From Xiphydria camelus (lineage: Eukaryota; Arthropoda; Insecta; Hymenoptera; Xiphydriidae), in assembly GCA_963678675.1 (NCBI GenBank), contig OY783199.1, positions 16,884,348 to 16,948,347 of the forward strand: 64,000 nucleotides of DNA, read 5' to 3'. Position 1 is the first letter of the stretch. The number at the start of each line of letters is the position of its first letter. Below the pieces are notes generated by a model. That model did no database searches, was not told where the DNA came from, and saw only the letters and a program-made list of their open reading frames with translations. A program made the translations under genes and the position numbers. Below are positions 1 to 10,793 of this stretch, one piece after another.

Positions 1-891
1 CCGACGGATCCGTTCCATTGGCCGTCAAATTTACGACGACGATAGGAAAGACGATACGTAGCCGCAGTGATATGTATGCCATGCGTACATATCGCAGCTG
101 GGACGCATTAAAGTCGAAGTCGCTTGATATGTATAACCCAGAACCGCGATTTGTCGAATCGTGACTGCCGCTGATCGCGCGCAGGAGGCGAAAGATCGAT
201 CGATCCGGGAGTTCCATCGCGCCGAAAGCCAATCTGTTCGAGGTTTGACAACGGGGCGTGTTTCGAATGCGATGCAAATCGATTGCGGAATCGCAATAGT
301 CTCTTTGCCTCCACGTGTCTAGTGCTGTTGGCGCGACGGTGACTTCCGGAGTCGATTGATTCTATGCGTGAAACAGACGATAGTCTTATCGACTCGATAA
401 TCTTTGCTTCAGAGTTTGTTCGCATATGAAAAATCGCGTAATGATCGAATCGTCGATTCCGGCAGCTATTATCCCACGCACCAATCCGATACTCAAGCGT
501 GTCCTCGCCTAATGGTATCCACTATATGTTTCGGTAACTGCGTTTTCGCGTGTCCATCCTGACACGCCCCCCCTGTATTTATAGATGCCTTTTGTTACCT
601 GGATTCACGTCCGAAACGCTCCATTTCATTTATATCGACATAAACTCCAGAAGAACACTATAAAAATAATACCAAATTCAACAATTCGATAGAGAAACTC
701 GTTGGAAACGTAGTCCAAAAATTCACCTATCCCGTGATATCCACGGCGAGAGCATTTCAAACGCGTATGAATAAATCGCGAGTATTTTAACGTGTCTCAC
801 TTGGATTGATTATTTATCGTTCATCGCGATCCCTCAGATGAATCGGGAAAACGCGTGATCGAGAATTCCCCGTCAATCCTGCGCTCGAAAT
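1..891. other. Intergenic, no gene seen
   Basis: GC-balanced at first, AT-rich after 600. Open frames overlap on both strands without family signal or splice sites. Nothing assigned. Confidence 0.5.
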
Positions 892-1090
892 ACCCACAAA
901 CTTGTATGATCGTTACGGCATTCACACAAAATACAGTGATTGATTGTTTTAAAGTCTACGTTTGTTTCGTCGTATGAATTTGAAAAAATAACTATTCTTG
1001 GATAAATCGTTTGATTTACATTAGGTATAGTGTGATTCAAATTAATCGCTGTATTTATTGTAGCAACATATTTGCAAGAAATTGTACTTA

Positions 1091-1606
1091 TACATAGAAA
1101 AAAAAGATTTCAGTCTTAGAAAATCTAGGTTTTGTTGCCAACTTTTTGCTGTCACTATACAAATATTATTTGTAGCAGCAAAAGATATGTCCAATACTGG
1201 TAAAAATATTTGCTGGGATAGCAAACATTTTTACCGAAAAAAACTTCACTTTGATTGCAGTTATATCTGCTATTATTGGACACACCATATATATGAGGCT
1301 AAACTTACTCGCCAAAAAAGAAATTTCAATCACTATTATCTCATTATCAATGAACTTTTGACTTATATCGATATCAGACTTTATTGTAGATAGAAACGTA
1401 ATCTTTAAAAAAGTATTATACAAATATAAGTCAAAAGCTCATAGGTAATGAGATAACAGTGATTGAAGTTTCTCTCTTGGTGAGTAAGTTTAGCCTCATA
1501 TGGCATCTTTCGCTATCACAGATAATATTCTTGTCATGACGGTAAAAAATGTTCAGCAAAACCTAGTTTTGCTAAGACTGCAAGATTATTATTTTCTTTC
1601 CGTGTA
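1091..1606. mobile_element. Family E MITE, copy 1, inserted in M-1
   Basis: Inverted arms are TACATAGAAAAAAAAGATTT at the left and a TTTTCTTTCCGTGTA right end. Sub-terminal arms AAAATCTAGGTTTTGTTG and CAGCAAAACCTAGTTTTGCT pair with each other. It carries A-1. Confidence 0.8.
1291..1503. mobile_element. Family A MITE, copy 1, inserted in E-1
   Basis: Palindromic element with arms starting ATATGAGGCTAAACTTACTC and ending in their complement (GAGTAAGTTTAGCCTCATAT). Arms are about 70 bases and the whole element about 213. Confidence 0.88.
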
Positions 1607-1766
1607 TCGAGTACAGGTTTACCATTTTATTTGCATTATTTTGAACTCATTTGACGTCACAAATATATTTACTTAATAACGACTCATAAAATGCACAAAT
1701 CTGATGCATCCGATGAGCCAATACCACCTAAAGTTGCTGTACAGTCAACGTACATTTGTCTATGGA

Positions 1767-2807
1767 TAATTATATTTACATTTGCACGCGAAATCACGAA
1801 AAAAAAGGTCGAACCGCTCGTTTCCGCGAATCCTCGCCCGATATAAATGTACAAACACAGATTGATCGTCGTATAGATACATACCCGTGAAGGGTGCCAC
1901 GAAGAACACCCGATCCGTCATCAGCGCCAGAACCAGCGCCAACGACCACGCGACGACCAACATCCTCGGCTCTTATCTAGTCTATATCTCACTGCGAAAA
2001 GTCACACGGGAACCGCTCGCTCGTTCATCGAACACCCGCGACGATCCCTCTTTCGCTTTCCCTCGTCGATTTCCGCGGCGTGACGCGACTTCCTCGAACG
2101 CGAAACCGTACACACATACGAGTAAACTCTCTTCCGCACGATTCGCCGCTCGGCTTCACGCGGCAACTGGTAGCGCGATCCTTCGTCGCCGCGGTATATA
2201 GTAATCGTGTAATACCCGTGCGACTCGCGTCGGTTGTACGGTGGCGGGCGCATAAGCCAAGCCCCCCCTGTTAACTCGAGACTCGATTTGTCCCTCTCTC
2301 CCGTACGCGCGCGCCGACTCCTCGGCTAGTTAGCTAGTGGCGAACTGCTCACCCGCTGCCTTTGGCTTCGTAATATACATCGAGTCGCGAGATAAGCCGC
2401 TGCCGCGACGGGCTCTACCCCACCTCGAGCCGGTCGGGCGGTGTAGCGGCGGCGGGATAGGAGTCGCGGCCGGAGATGTGTCAGCCGGGCGGCAGTCGAG
2501 TCCTGCCGCACGGTTGGAGGAGCTGCAAAGCTTGCAGACTGTACGCGAGAGCCCGATTCACTGTATAATACTGACGACGTGCTCGAATGCGACGACGTGT
2601 CGTCGTCGTATATAACTCTCGACTCTTCGCGCTCTCTCTTTCTCTCTCTGAGTCTCTTTCTCGATCGATTGTGCTTCTGCACGGAGAAGAATGAAGCGGA
2701 AATGACGAGCATTGGATGCCCGAATTCATTGCAAATGGAAGTGTGTTACATTTACACACTTTGCGTGTGTAAAAGCTTGTCGCCATTTTTAAGCGTTTTC
2801 AGGCGTA
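1767..2807. other. Intergenic CpG-rich stretch, possible promoter
   Basis: Bases 2,000-2,650 are rich in CG and open in several frames at once, with a TATATAACTC word at 2610 followed by a TC-rich run. It could be a start region or first exon of a gene, but nothing downstream supports one. Confidence 0.35.
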
Positions 2808-2893
2808 TTAATTCATCAGAAAAAACACTTTAAACGTGTTTTTACACACGGAAGTTCAATTTACCGTTTAAAGTATTTTTTCTGACGAATTAA
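2808..2893. repeat. Inverted repeat, 29-base arms
   Basis: TTAATTCATCAGAAAAAACA at the left pairs with TATTTTTTCTGACGAATTAA at the right, with a 28-base spacer. Confidence 0.75.
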
Positions 2894-2924
2894 CACACCA
2901 TAATCTCTTTGTATGGTATCGCGC

Positions 2925-3086
2925 ACTCTCTTAATCCGAATCAGTAAAAATAACTGAGAATCAGAGTATAGACACTGAAATCCAGTGAACATAAGGTTAC
3001 TGTAATTTCAGAAATCTTCTATTCACTGGATTTCAGTGACTTTTCACTGATTTTCAGTGATTCTCACTGATTTGGATTAAGAGAGT
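2925..3086. mobile_element. Short palindromic MITE
   Basis: ACTCTCTTAATCCGAATCAG pairs with the right end CTGATTTGGATTAAGAGAGT. The interior has repeated CACTGA/TCAGTG words. Confidence 0.75.
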
Positions 3087-3100
3087 AGATTTTGTAGGGC

Positions 3101-3470
3101 ATTGTAGTGACAACTAAAAATTATGAGAAATATCGCCATACAGAATAGCATTTCATTCTCTGCGTATAGCAAATATTAATCTAATGTGGTATACTTTAAG
3201 ATAATTCGACGTTTTGCAATAGAACCATTGTGACATTTTCTCCAATACAGCCATTGACATTTTGTGATATAGCTAATTATCATTTTTTATAATATTGCTA
3301 TACGGCAGTTTTTACAATAGAGCCATTGGCACTTATCGCAGTAGGTACAGACTTCCAAATTATCTGAAAATATGCGATATTGTATTAAAGCTTGCTATAC
3401 GCGGAAAATAAAATGCTGTACTGTGTATGGCAATATTTTTCATATGTAGTTTTAAGTCGTCACTACAGTG
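3101..3470. mobile_element. Palindromic MITE with internal short repeats
   Basis: The left arm ATTGTAGTGACAACTAAAAA pairs with TAGTTTTAAGTCGTCACTAC at the right. The core has several diverged repeats of a unit reading about AATAGAGCCATTGACATTTT. Confidence 0.7.
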
Positions 3471-3477
3471 ATACAGG

Positions 3478-3766
3478 TACACGAAAAATAATGATTATAC
3501 AGTCTTAGCAAAACTGGGTTTTGCTGAGAATATTTTGCTATCATGATAAAAATATTATCTGTGGCGACAAATGATATGTCGAATAATGGTACAATATTTG
3601 GAGCAAATATTTTTACCAACAAAATTTCACTGTGACTGCGGCTTAATTGCCTGTCATTATAGAGATACATTTTGCTTCTACAGATAATACTTTTGTCGTG
3701 ATAGCAAAAAGTTTTTAGCAAAACCTAATTTTGCTAAAGCTGCAAATTCCCTTTTTTCTCCGTGTA
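3478..3766. mobile_element. Family E MITE, copy 2 (uninterrupted)
   Basis: TACACGAAAAATAATGATTA at the left and CTTTTTTCTCCGTGTA at the right, with GCAAAACTGGGTTTTGCTGA and GCAAAACCTAATTTTGCT in the arms. This is the 289-base reference copy. Confidence 0.8.
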
Positions 3767-4388
3767 TAAATAGGTGTGCTCGACGGATCGAGAAAGTGCG
3801 ACGGAGGTATCCCCCCTCCCCTCTGAGGTATACGGGCCGATAAGTCCCCATTCTACCGGTATATGTATAACGTACATAAAATTCCCCGCTCGTACAACGT
3901 AGTGATTTTCCGAGTATGCGTCGAAGCGCCGAACCCCACGTGCGCGGCGCGACGGTGACGGCGCGCCGCGCGCGTCACTCGGTCGCGCGCCTTCGCGCAG
4001 AATTCTTGTCGCGGGTGACGTGTAGCGTCGCGCGCGCGGGCTCGACTCTGCTTCTCGACTGGTATGGTATGGGTAGACAAATATCCCGGGGGGGGGTTTG
4101 TGAGAATTGCATAACGCGCGTTATCTCGAGTACCGCTTACGCGTGTACGTGACTAGCGGGCGATCGTCTTCGCGCGCTCGGTCCCCGAGGTCGATTTATC
4201 GATCTACGTGCATCCACGTTTAGTCGAATTCTTTTCGCAGCTGCGGATAGCGCAGCGATCTACCGCGTGCCGTCGGATAGAACTTTTTTTTCGGGATAGT
4301 TTATACTACCGCTCTTCACGGTCAGCTATTTATAGTCTCAATACCCGGGACCGCCGATGGGCCTTTCGTGCAACATAGTATGGATACC

Positions 4389-5037
4389 CCAGATAGACTC
4401 GTATGATCTCCACGACGTTCATACGAATTACAAAAATTGATTGCTCTAAAGTTTACGTTTATTTAGTTGCATGAGTAGAAAAATGATCGTTCTACGTGAA
4501 ATTGTAAAATTTACATTATAAAGCGATTCGAATTAATCCATATAGATAGACAGATGTACGTAAATTGTACAGCAACTCAAAGTAGCATCAGCTCATCCGA
4601 TGCATCAAGATTGTGCGCTTTACGTTTATTTAATACATATAAAATGATAAACATTTTTTCAATATAGATATGCACAATTTTTGGAAAATATGTTGCTGCA
4701 ATAAATACAGCAATTAATTTGAATTTGAATATAATTTATATTTAAATATAAATTAATTTATATTTTAATTTATATTTTGAATCACTTTATAATGTAAATT
4801 TAAGAATTTCTTGAAGACGTAACGATCATACAAGTCCTATCTGGGATATTTATCAAAAATTGTGCATATAATGAATAAATGTTTGGCACTTTATTTGTAT
4901 TAGTTCGAAATTACTTAATTACACAAATATATATATGCTTGCTTTGTGATGACTCGTTGAGCGCACAACCTTGATGCATCAGATGAGCTGATACTACCTA
5001 TAATTGCCGTACAATTTATGTACATCTGTCGATCTGG
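4389..5037 (+). mobile_element. Family M element, copy 2, carrying an inverted M inside
   Basis: Starts CCAGATAGACTCGTATGATC and ends TACATCTGTCGATCTGG, like M-3. The left part stops at about 4540 and resumes at about 4846. Confidence 0.75.
4544..4845 (-). mobile_element. Family M element in inverse orientation, inside M-2
   Basis: Starts with the M right end reversed (AGATAGACAGATGTACGTAA) and ends with the M left end reversed (ACGATCATACAAGTCCTATC). It is shorter than M-3 and has an AT-rich core. Confidence 0.7.
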
Positions 5038-5752
5038 CACAGGTATCGGGGTTATTCTACAGCCTTTCTGCGAGCCTCTTGCCAGGCGCTACATTTCTAA
5101 GTCCTTGGCGCGAGCCTCGATCGAGCAGAGGCTCGTGATAGCGAGGTACGATCGTCGGGACGAAGGTACGCGAGAATGCGAAAAATTATGCGGTAACAGT
5201 CTGAGCTAGCGGTCAGTAGTAGGCGCGGCTTTACTCGCCGTACGTCCACGGCCTTGCTGGAAATAAAACGGTACATACGGCGGTGGGCTTGCGGATCGTG
5301 AATCAGTGTTACGATAATTTGATAACCCGTACGGCATACGCGCGTCGCGCGACGTCGCGCGTTATTCCTTTCGTCTTGCGGTGCGCGCTACGCGACGGGA
5401 ATCGCTTCCTCGACGCGAATTCCGGGAAGTCTTCGGCGCGGCCGAGGGAAAAGCGGTATTTTCGAAAGTCACGCCGCGACCGAGCGGTCGTCGGGTCTGT
5501 TTTCGGCTGACTCTTCGAGGCGGACGAGACGGGGAAGCGTCGCGCGCCGACGAATATATCTGTACGCGCGTACACGTGTGTAACTCGGCAGCGGGAGCAT
5601 CGTGTGTTACTTAACGACATATACACGACATTTTATGGAGGACACAGGCGGCACATAAGAGCTCGTATCGATTCGTAGGAACAGTTAACGCCGTTTTCGT
5701 GCGACGAACGTTTTGCGCCGCCTGCACGGGAAATAATGATTTTGCAGTCTCG

Positions 5753-6006
5753 CACAGAGAAAAAGAATTAATTGGATCTACTGAAAATTACTTGCGGAGT
5801 CGCAGGTAATTATTTATTTATATCAATGAAATGTTTTATTGCATCAATTGAATATCTCTTTCTTACAATCATGTGAAATAGTATGCGATTGCAAGGAAGA
5901 AATATCTGATTAATATGAAACAAGATCAAATTGATCTAAATAAATAATTACTTGCGACCCCGCAAGTAATTTTTAGTAGATCCGACTAATTTTTTTTCCT
6001 CTGTGT
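5753..6006. mobile_element. Family C MITE, copy 1, inserted in E-3
   Basis: CACAGAGAAAAAGAATTAAT at the left; the right end reads CTAATTTTTTTTCCTCTGTG. Sub-terminal arms are the complementary words ACTTGCGGAGTCGCAGGTAA and TTACTTGCGACCCCGCAAGT. Confidence 0.85.
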
Positions 6007-6094
6007 AGCCAAACTAGATTTTGCTGAGAATGTTCTGCTATCGTGACAAAAATATTACCCGTCATACCAAAAGTATTCTATTTCCAACAGTAGT

Positions 6095-6471
6095 ACACTG
6101 AAACAAAAAATTTGTTAAATTGATTTATTTGTTTTGAATTATTTTGAGCGATTAAATATTTTTTAAATTTAGGTAACCGTGTTCAATTCAATACCTGCTC
6201 ATTCACAACTAATATATGTTTAATCATTATAAGTAGATATTTAATTGCTACAACTTTACATATTTCGTCCGCCATACATGACTATTTATGTGCGCTTGGA
6301 CCAAGTATTTTTTTAGTGTGACTAATATCTACTCACATCGATTATGCTTATACTTGTAAATAAACGAGTATTGAAACACAATACGATTTCCTCAAATTAA
6401 ATGGATATATTATTGTTTCGAGTAATATAAACCAACTAAACCTTTCAATTAAAAATTTTGTTCTCAGTGTA
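6095..6471. mobile_element. Family F MITE, inserted in E-3
   Basis: ACACTGAAACAAAAAATTTG at the left; TTAAAAATTTTGTTCTCAGT at the right. The interior is unlike the other families although the ends are of the shared CACTGAG type. Confidence 0.7.
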
Positions 6472-7111
6472 AAAATATTTGCTGCAGGGATAGCAAACAT
6501 TTTTACCGAAAAAAAACTTCACTGTAATTGTGCAATTGAATCTGATATTACTGGACGTATCTTTTGCCGTCAAAGATAATATTTCTGTTATGACGACAAA
6601 AAATTCTCAGCAAAACCTAGTTTTGCTGAGATTTCAGAATCATTTTTTTCCGTGTGCGTCGCCGTTCGTTTTAAGTCCAAGAGTCTCTACTCCGTTTCGA
6701 AGAGCATTCAACTCCGACGCGCGTGGCGAATATCAAACGCGTTTCCCGCGCGATCGAAACAAAGAGACACTTGCGATCGCCGGCGTTTCAGATAATAATA
6801 CGCATCACCGACGTCGTGGTTGTTGTTACGGCGCGGATCGCTCTCGCCCGTCGCGAATAAATTTACGGCCGTGGCGACTGTTGGGGATTGTTAATCATCC
6901 GTACATTTTTTTCGCTGTCCTTCACTGGATTATACATGTGTAAATAGAGGCGAGAATGGCGATATGTTTAGGTTTCTCGGAGTTGGAAAATAACGGTAAT
7001 AACAGGCCAGCAGTGAGGGAGGGAGAAAGCAGTGAACGCAATACTTTCCCCAAAATGTCAAACCAATAGTATAACAGTGATTAATATACTCTTTTCTTCG
7101 TGTGGTGGTCA

Positions 7112-7350
7112 CACTGAAAAAAATAATTATGGTTGAAATGACCAAGCGCATCTAGTTTGACGCGTTTAGTTTTTTAACCGAAATACTAGTCAGTTGAACC
7201 AAATGCTTAATTATTTTAATCCAAAGTTCAGTTATTCCAACTAAACATTTAGTTATTCTAACTAAAAATTGGTCAGTCACAAAGGAGGATTCATATTTCA
7301 CCAAACGATTTTGTCATCATCTCCAGGATTTTGTCTAAATTTACCAAATT
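7112..7350. mobile_element. Family G MITE, copy 1, partial
   Basis: Begins CACTGAAAAAAATAATTATG and carries repeated AACCAAA/TTTGGTT-type words. It matches, in reverse, the right part of G-2 (25459-25936) through CTCCAGGATTTTG; the far end is unclear. Confidence 0.6.
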
Positions 7351-7555
7351 ATGGATGTATAAACTCTTATGCGTTTTTACCCAGGTTAATCGACGTTCTC
7401 ACTCGCACTCGCGTATCGCCCATGATCAGCATCCCCGAAATCACACGGTATATCGAGATCGAAGAAAAAGAAAACTGGAGCATTCCTTCAGTTTCATCGT
7501 TATCTATTAATTCAGCCTCGAAGGACGGCGCTTCGACAATGTCTCTTGATTCGAT

Positions 7556-7729
7556 TCAGTCTCCGAAGTTCGAGCGATATGTCGCAGCGGTTGCATAATT
7601 TTCGCTCGATTTGCCCTGCCACACGCCGCATAGCATCCGCTCGAGGAATCCTTTCGCGTCGAGATCGAGTAGCTCGACGAATGGCATTCCGAAAGCGCTG
7701 CGTTGCGTCTCGAAATTGAGATTGATCAT
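7556..7729 (-). CDS. Small hypothetical ORF or gene fragment
   Basis: 57-codon minus-strand ORF beginning MINLNFETQRSAFGMPFVEL, with G/C-rich third positions and a balanced composition (FVELLDLDAKGFLERML). It lies directly beside MITE C-2, and another minus-strand coding-like stretch (8041-8220) lies on the other side of that element. I do not recognise it; no clean splice joins the two pieces. Confidence 0.2.
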   Translation of the reverse strand: MINLNFETQRSAFGMPFVELLDLDAKGFLERMLCGVWQGKSSENYATAATYRSNFGD

Positions 7730-7760
7730 TGAATAATTATTATAAATTTCAAATGAATGT

Positions 7761-8021
7761 ACACAGAGAAAAAGAATTAATTGGATCTACTAAAAATTAC
7801 TCACGGGGTCGTGAGTAATTATTTATTTACATCAATTAGATCTTTTTTAATATTAATCTGATATTTCTTCCTGGTAATTACGTACTATTTCACATGATTG
7901 AAAGGAAGAGGTAGATATCTAATTGCGCTGTATTTAAAAAGTTTCATCGCTCTGATTAAATAATTACTTGCGACCCCGCGAGTAATTTTCAGTATCTCCA
8001 ACTAATTCTTTTTTCTGTGTG
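7761..8021. mobile_element. Family C MITE, copy 2
   Basis: ACACAGAGAAAAAGAATTAA at the left; CTAATTCTTTTTTCTGTGTG at the right; full length, 261 bases. It separates two coding-like fragments on the minus strand. Confidence 0.87.
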
Positions 8022-8040
8022 TACAGCTTCATCTTCCTCG

Positions 8041-8220
8041 TCAATTTTCTTTTACGATTTTCACGTTAATTCGAATATTATCAGCTGCTCCAAGCATCGG
8101 TGATGAAACGCAACAACCATATCCACGCGTTAAAGCCCCGAAAGTGCGTCGGATGTCTGCGAAAGCCTCTTCGGGAGGCGCTATATGATATCCAAGCGTC
8201 ACTTCTAATTTATAAACTTC
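8041..8220 (-). CDS. Coding-like fragment, unrecognised
   Basis: Minus-strand frame beginning after a possible acceptor near 8220 and coding VYKLEVTLGYHIAPPEEAF...GAADNIRINVKI, with a possible donor ATC|GTAAAA near 8053. Family unknown. It may be an old exon separated from the ORF at 7556-7729 by MITE C-2, or chance. Confidence 0.2.
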   Translation of the reverse strand, partial: EVYKLEVTLGYHIAPPEEAFADIRRTFGALTRGYGCCVSSPMLGAADNIRINVKIVKEN

Positions 8221-8441
8221 CGTGGACAGATAAAGATGAGAAGGGATAACATTCATTCGATTATTTATTTTCTGACGATCTGTATACAATTACCTGTGAT
8301 TTTGATCTCTATTAGAAAGAGGTCGACAAACTTATACCCAATTTTATCGGTCGATATTTATTAAGATTAAATGATATCCTATCATTTCACATAGATATCA
8401 CGGCGGCTAATACATCACGACGGATACTGATGTAATTACTA

Positions 8442-8650
8442 CACTGAGAAAAAAAATTTGCTCGATATCGAAATAAACGCGTTTTATGATAGTCCCAACA
8501 GCACATTTATTCGATTCGAATGAATACCGATAAGATCTAAATAATGTTCAATTAAATCAATAATTTTTGACACGTCTTATTGATATTCATTTTATTCAAA
8601 TAATAAATGTGCTGCTAGAACTATTCAAAAACGAGATGATTTTTCTCCCA
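8442..8650. mobile_element. Family B MITE, copy 1
   Basis: CACTGAGAAAAAAAATTTGC start; the arms contain AGCACATTTATTCGATTCGA and TTATTCAAATAATAAATGTG. The right end is degraded (TTTTTCTCCCA). Confidence 0.75.
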
Positions 8651-8798
8651 ATTTAGTTTGAATAATTTAGAATCAGATTAAATAAAGAATCGTCTCGAGT
8701 TTAACGTACAACTTATTATATTTAATATTCCGAATCGAATAACGGATGAAATATGTTACACTACGACTCTCGCACGCTCGCGCTGTCAATTCTTTTTC

Positions 8799-8880
8799 GT
8801 GTGATATTAAATGTATGTACAGATTGTAAGTTGAATTTTGAATTTAAAAATATGAATATTTTTTTTTTATGAGAACACCC
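8799..8880. repeat. Dispersed repeat X, copy 1
   Basis: GTGTGATATTAAATGTATGT and TTTAAAAATATGAATATTTT reappear in the same order at 49458-49535. Confidence 0.55.
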
Positions 8881-9308
8881 AATACGACCCGCGCGACACA
8901 TTCGAACGGTGTCATCTCCCTTCCCGCAACCTGACAAGGAAATCCCGCGCCTTCGAGAGACCTCACCCGGGAAAGAGTCGCGTTAAAAGTCAGGATTAGG
9001 TTGGATTAGGTCGCGCTACCAGGCTTTACAGTATCGCGCGACGGCTGAGCTACGAGATACTTGACACACTCCTGCCGGCGGTAACAAGCCACCCAGAACA
9101 AGGCTAACGAGCATCTCCCGTTTCGCCCGACGCAGACGTGTGGATACACTCCCGCGCGCCCCTCTAAAATTCGCATCGACCGTTTCTTCTGGATTTCTGC
9201 AGCGTTTTCGATAGGGATCGTCCCATCGATCGGCGCTGCGCTACGATCGAAGCGTGTAGACCGATATCTACATGCACTCTGTGTAGACGATCGTGTGCAC
9301 GTATCTAA

Positions 9309-9521
9309 TATGTGAGGCTAAACTTACTCGCCAGGAAAGAAACTTCAATCACTATTATCTCATTATCAATGAATTTTTGGCCTAGATCGATATAAAACTT
9401 TATTGTAGATTGAAACGTACTCTTCAAAAAGGTATCATACAAATATGAGCCAAACGCTCATAGGTAATGAGATAATAGAGATTGAAGTTTCTTTCCTGGC
9501 GAGTAAGTTTAGCCTCATGTG
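9309..9521. mobile_element. Family A MITE, copy 2
   Basis: Full-length palindrome, TGTGAGGCTAAACTTACTCG to GCGAGTAAGTTTAGCCTCAT. Confidence 0.88.
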
Positions 9522-10232
9522 GTATACGCTCCGATCGAAGATGATGACACCCGCTCGGGAGTTTGCGTACCGGCATTTTTATATTTCATCTTTGACGCGC
9601 ATATACTTCGATCGCGCTGAGGCAACGACGTGACAAATCTCGAGAGTATATCACGCGACACGCGCGTCGTTCGACGCTCTCTCGACGTGGATTTCGGCAA
9701 AAATGTATCATTTCGATTCGTCCACGTGCTTCTCTACATAGAAATCAAGGCTTCCCACAGTAACACAGGCTTCTCATTTACATATAATATTATTCGGTTT
9801 CTCGGAAATTCGGCGGGACTCGAAAATTATTAATGGACGATCGGCAAGCGCGGATCGCGAATATCCACGGATATCGAACATCGATCGCCGCCGCATTGGG
9901 GGGGGTCTACGCGCGCGGTTTTTTTTTTCCCCACTTCCCAGCGTCTGCTGTTGCTCCCTGGAAGTTTAATGAATGTTTTTCCCACCAAACGGGTTTCTCT
10001 CGACACCGGTCATCCTTGCCACCTATGTTATCCGACTCCCGTACGTTTTAGACTCCTCTACACCGCTCGCGACCTCTCCGCCGCGGCTCGTCCTCGTCGA
10101 CTCGTGCGCGCGTAGAAGACTGCGTACCACGTGGTAACTGAGAATCTGTCAGGCGCACGTGTACGCATATTTTTTATTTCCCCTCAGCAAATTTCTGTAC
10201 GCGCCCGTTGCACTTTCATTTGCAGGGAAGTG

Positions 10233-10372
10233 CACTGAGAGAAATAATCGCTGATGTCAAAAAAATGTTTCTTCAATCAAGAACACATGATCTTGTACGA
10301 TCACATGTATTCTTGATTCAAGAAATATTTTTTTGACACACACACATTAGCTGTTATTTCTCTTTACCGCGT
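10233..10372. mobile_element. Family H MITE, copy 1 (short form)
   Basis: CACTGAGAGAAATAATCGCT start, pairing with AGCTGTTATTTCTCTTTACC at the end. The inner arm TTCTTGATTCAAGAAATATT is itself palindromic. Confidence 0.75.
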
Positions 10373-10416
10373 GTCGGTTCACGCGATATATGATCTTTAT
10401 TAAAAGATGCCGTCGT

Positions 10417-10793
10417 GAGATGAAGAAATTCTTTCTACGCAAAAAATATAATTAGGTACTCGCGAGCCCGTTCAATATGAAGGGTTTCTTTCAAAAACAA
10501 CATTTGTCAAAAACGCCAATCCATGTAGTATTTGTAATAATGCCTACTCTTTCGTTGTAACTAGCCGTCATTATATAATATTATAACGAAATAGTATGCA
10601 CCACTACACGGCTAGATACAACGAAAGAGTAGGCATTATTACCAATACTACAGGGACTGGCGTTTTTGACAAATGTTGTTTTTGAAAGAAACCCTTCATA
10701 TTTTCTCGCACGAAGAACACCGTGGCTTGGTCTTGAAATTATATCAAGTTCTTGATTTAAAAAGATTTTTTTTATACCACCAATTATTTTCTC
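10417..10793. mobile_element. Family H, copy 2 (right half), split by palindrome I
   Basis: AGAAATTCTTTCTACGCAAA, TTTTCTCGCACGAAGAACAC and CTTGGTCTTGAAATTATATC follow the order seen in H-3 (15690-15850). Palindrome I sits between the first two blocks. Confidence 0.7.
10475..10702. mobile_element. Palindromic element I, nearly perfect long arms
   Basis: ATATGAAGGGTTTCTTTCAA to TTGAAAGAAACCCTTCATAT. The arms pair over about 90 bases with few mismatches around an AT-rich centre. Confidence 0.87.

Larger units (their letters stand above)
892..1766 (+). mobile_element. Family M element, copy 1, split by nested MITEs
   Basis: The outer ends match the intact copy at 18065-18427: left CTTGTATGATCG, right ACATTTGTCTATGGA. 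The middle is interrupted by family E (1091-1606), which is itself interrupted by family A (1291-1503). Confidence 0.75.
3767..5722. other. Intergenic, CpG-rich islands around M-2
   Basis: Bases 3,900-4,150 and 5,040-5,720 are CG-rich and stop-poor in several frames. A nine-base G run lies near 4,088. No gene recognised. Confidence 0.45.
5723..6656. mobile_element. Family E MITE, copy 3, split by C-1 and F
   Basis: The left end GGGAAATAATGATTTTGCAG and right end CATTTTTTTCCGTGTGC match E-2. Two different MITEs (5753-6006 and 6095-6471) separate its left arm, middle and right arm. Confidence 0.75.

Noticed and set aside
2326..2786. Overlapping ORFs on both strands
   Set aside because: CpG-rich and TC-rich DNA with few stops; no domain or splice evidence.
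4086..4096. G homopolymer as a possible assembly gap or quadruplex
   Set aside because: A single short run without the spaced G tracts a quadruplex needs.
9000..9030. TTAGG words resembling the insect telomere repeat
   Set aside because: Only two or three imperfect units; no array.
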